Source: Acanthaster planci (taxonomy: Eukaryota; Echinodermata; Asteroidea; Valvatida; Acanthasteridae). From it: a stretch of 31,895 nt of DNA. The notes below the pieces were generated by a model. The model did not search any database. It was not told where the DNA came from and was given only the letters and a program-made list of their open reading frames with translations. Numbering within the stretch: the first letter of the stretch is position 1; each line of letters opens with the position of its first letter. Both the position numbers and the translations under genes were made by a program. Of the stretch, positions 30,148 to 31,895 are shown piece by piece. Location: positions 17,628 through 49,522 of the forward strand of contig NW_019091532.1 in assembly GCF_001949145.1 (NCBI RefSeq). Direction: 5' to 3'.

Positions 30148-30622
30148 TTTCGAAATGACATGGATTGTTAACTTTCCAATGTTTTATTTCCATTTTGGAC
30201 CATTATGTAAAAATTTTATTTAATGACTCTTTTGAAAACCCTCTGAAACCAAAGCAGCCCCGTGGTTGTCCACAACCACAGTCTTCTCTTGTTTTGTATC
30301 AAAACAAAATTGAGACATTGTGCCTTCCTTGAACTAAATGGCTTTACGCTTGTGAAGTCTGACATGTAAACCCATCAGCAAACTGCACAATGAAGTGTGG
30401 GATCATGGATGATTAGGGATGCATATAGATGGGGTTGTTAAGACGTAATGGCCTTCTGTCTGCGTTAAGTATGAGTTTGAATAAACCACTGATATTCATC
30501 CATTCATTCATATTCAGAAAATGTTTTATAAAAGGTTGTACACATGGGTAGGCATTCACCACGTTCAGGGGACAAGTTCTTTTGTTAGGGAAATTTGAAC
30601 CGAGTTGTTGGGACATTTCTGA
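30148..30622. other. Intron-like non-coding DNA
   Basis: Nothing recognised. Contains a short direct repeat, ATTCATCCATTCATTCATAT, near 30494-30513. Confidence 0.5.
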
Positions 30623-30683
30623 GTCCCCACAACATTTTGGGTCCCCACAAAATAGGTGAAATGTCAAGTGTATGTCCCCACAA
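30623..30683 (+). repeat. Three direct copies of GTCCCCACAA
   Basis: Exact decamers at 30623-30632, 30641-30650 and 30674-30683 within 61 bp. A partial inverted version, TTGTTGGGAC, lies just before at 30605-30614. This is a small local cluster of unknown role. Confidence 0.7.
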
Positions 30684-31895
30684 TGACGGTGCAGGAGGAC
30701 GTATATGGATACATGTACGTACTGTAAACAAGCCCGTTCCCATACTTACCCTCCGTAATTTTTTTGATGCCCACTATGAATAATGCTATTAAAGTCATGG
30801 CCAGTGCCATGAAAGCTTGCTTAAAATAATATTGGACAGAGGATTGTGTAGCATTAAGATGACTTTGGCCAAACCCAAAACATGATTGTGTTTCTGGTTC
30901 ACCTGAACCAGCCCAGAAAACCATGCAGAACCTGTATCTTTTTTGATCAGAACATTTTTGATAAAAATGAAAACGTATGGTGTCCACACAAGAACCTAAT
31001 TTGTGTACATCGTTTCATGTATATTTGTATTTGCTCAGCTTGAAAAAGGTGGATTCCTCTTGTATGTTTGTCCAGAGTTGTCTGGGCAGTCTTCATTCTT
31101 CTTGTTTCTTCTCAGTGAAAGGAGAAACACAACTATCTTTTTGTTTGGCCGTAGAGGAAAACAATAAAGGACCTCCTTTATCTCTGCGACCGGTCTAGAG
31201 AAGACCCTGGAGCCTTTTTTATTTCAGTACCAGGTACCGTGCTCACTGCAAGAAATGACGGGAGGCGGGGAAAAAAAAGGTGAAAATGCGTTATTTGCCT
31301 TCCCACGCTCCCGGGAGATTCATGGTGAGTGATGTGCCAATGCCTTGTTTGTACCGAGATGTTAGGGGCTGTTAGGGGCGGCTGCTAAGTGCATCTCACT
31401 ACCTGATGATTGGGAGAGCAGGAAGTAGACCGATACATGCACTTGATGTTGAGACTGAGAGAGAGAGAAAAGAAGATGACGAGTAGCAATTTCAAGGCCA
31501 TATTTACACACTTTACTTTTTGTTCGCCCCCTTGACTTACAGCAGTAGAAATCAATCTGAATCTGATGAAGGGGAAAAAAGGAACGGTGGAGAAATTGTC
31601 AGTTGACGGTATATAATGTACAGAAATTGATAAGTTATGCTCGTCCAGGTACATGTACATGTACTTGAATGAACACTTGTTAGAATTGAAACATGTTCGC
31701 ACTTTGAGATTCCTGTGATCTCGGGGATCAAATGTAACACCTGGATGTTCCTGCCAAGCTGATGCTCTGTTTTGAACGATACTTGGTTTAGGCTCTTGTG
31801 GCCTTGGTTCAGTGTGGTCTAATCTGTACCATCCCTAGTAATTGCAGCCAGACCCAGATAAGCTCTGCCCAGTTTAGAAGAGTCCAGCCCATCTT
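30684..31895. other. Intron-like non-coding DNA to the end of the window
   Basis: No recognised exon. ATACATGTACGTACTGTA lies near 30709-30726 and AGGTACATGTACATGTACTT at 31648-31667. A (GA)n run of about six units lies near 31457-31468, and a small TTAGGGGC direct duplication near 31362-31380. The hydrophobic - strand open frames (for example 30664-30987 and 31385-31702) show no known domain. Confidence 0.5.

Overview
This is eukaryotic DNA, almost entirely non-coding. There are no bacterial-style gene clusters, the open frames are short, and the one convincing coding segment ends at a splice donor. Several signs point to a marine invertebrate deuterostome, most likely an echinoderm such as a sea star: very abundant palindromic ACATGTAC/CATGTA motifs, foldback elements whose ends read like GGGCCCAATTTCATAGAGCTGCTTAAGC, and a deuterostome-type gene. 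That assignment is inference from repeat style; amphioxus, a hemichordate or another marine invertebrate is not excluded.

The one confident gene is a sarcospan-like gene on the + strand. An exon with a good splice acceptor (ending 18056), a short uORF-bearing 5' UTR, an in-frame stop upstream of the first ATG, 152 codons and a GTGAGT donor (from 18585) encodes a GC-rich, Ser/Arg-rich N-terminal tail. A double cysteine, a first transmembrane helix and an RDAPYWAG motif follow; these match the first membrane segment of vertebrate sarcospan, a CD20-like tetraspan protein of the dystrophin-glycoprotein complex. A weaker 90-bp candidate for the next exon lies at 19917-20006 in the same phase. The remaining exons are not convincingly visible, so DNA downstream of 18585 is probably intron, and DNA upstream of 18057 is 5' intron, upstream UTR or intergenic.

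The rest is repeat landscape. Foldback/MITE-like elements lie at 3251-3537, 5945-6152 (weak), 18869-19111, 21979-22236, 25751-26048 (weak) and 28304-28488. A tandem array of three 147-bp units lies at 29701-30147, preceded by two much older units of about 190 bp. Four oligo(T)-oligo(G) junction tracts, several poly(C)/poly(G) tracts, dense ACATGT palindrome clusters, a CpG-rich pocket near 14.9 kb and a few short perfect hairpins make up the remainder. A 29-residue relic resembling the start of a THAP zinc-finger domain lies on the - strand at 26400-26486.

I found no tRNA, rRNA, CRISPR array, reverse transcriptase or intact transposase. I do not see a new multi-gene system here. The points most worth following are the sarcospan-like gene with its unusual N-terminus and uORFs, the 147-bp array, and the behaviour of the CATGTA motif, which appears as a clean 6-bp insertion in one copy of a local duplication at 10205-10265.
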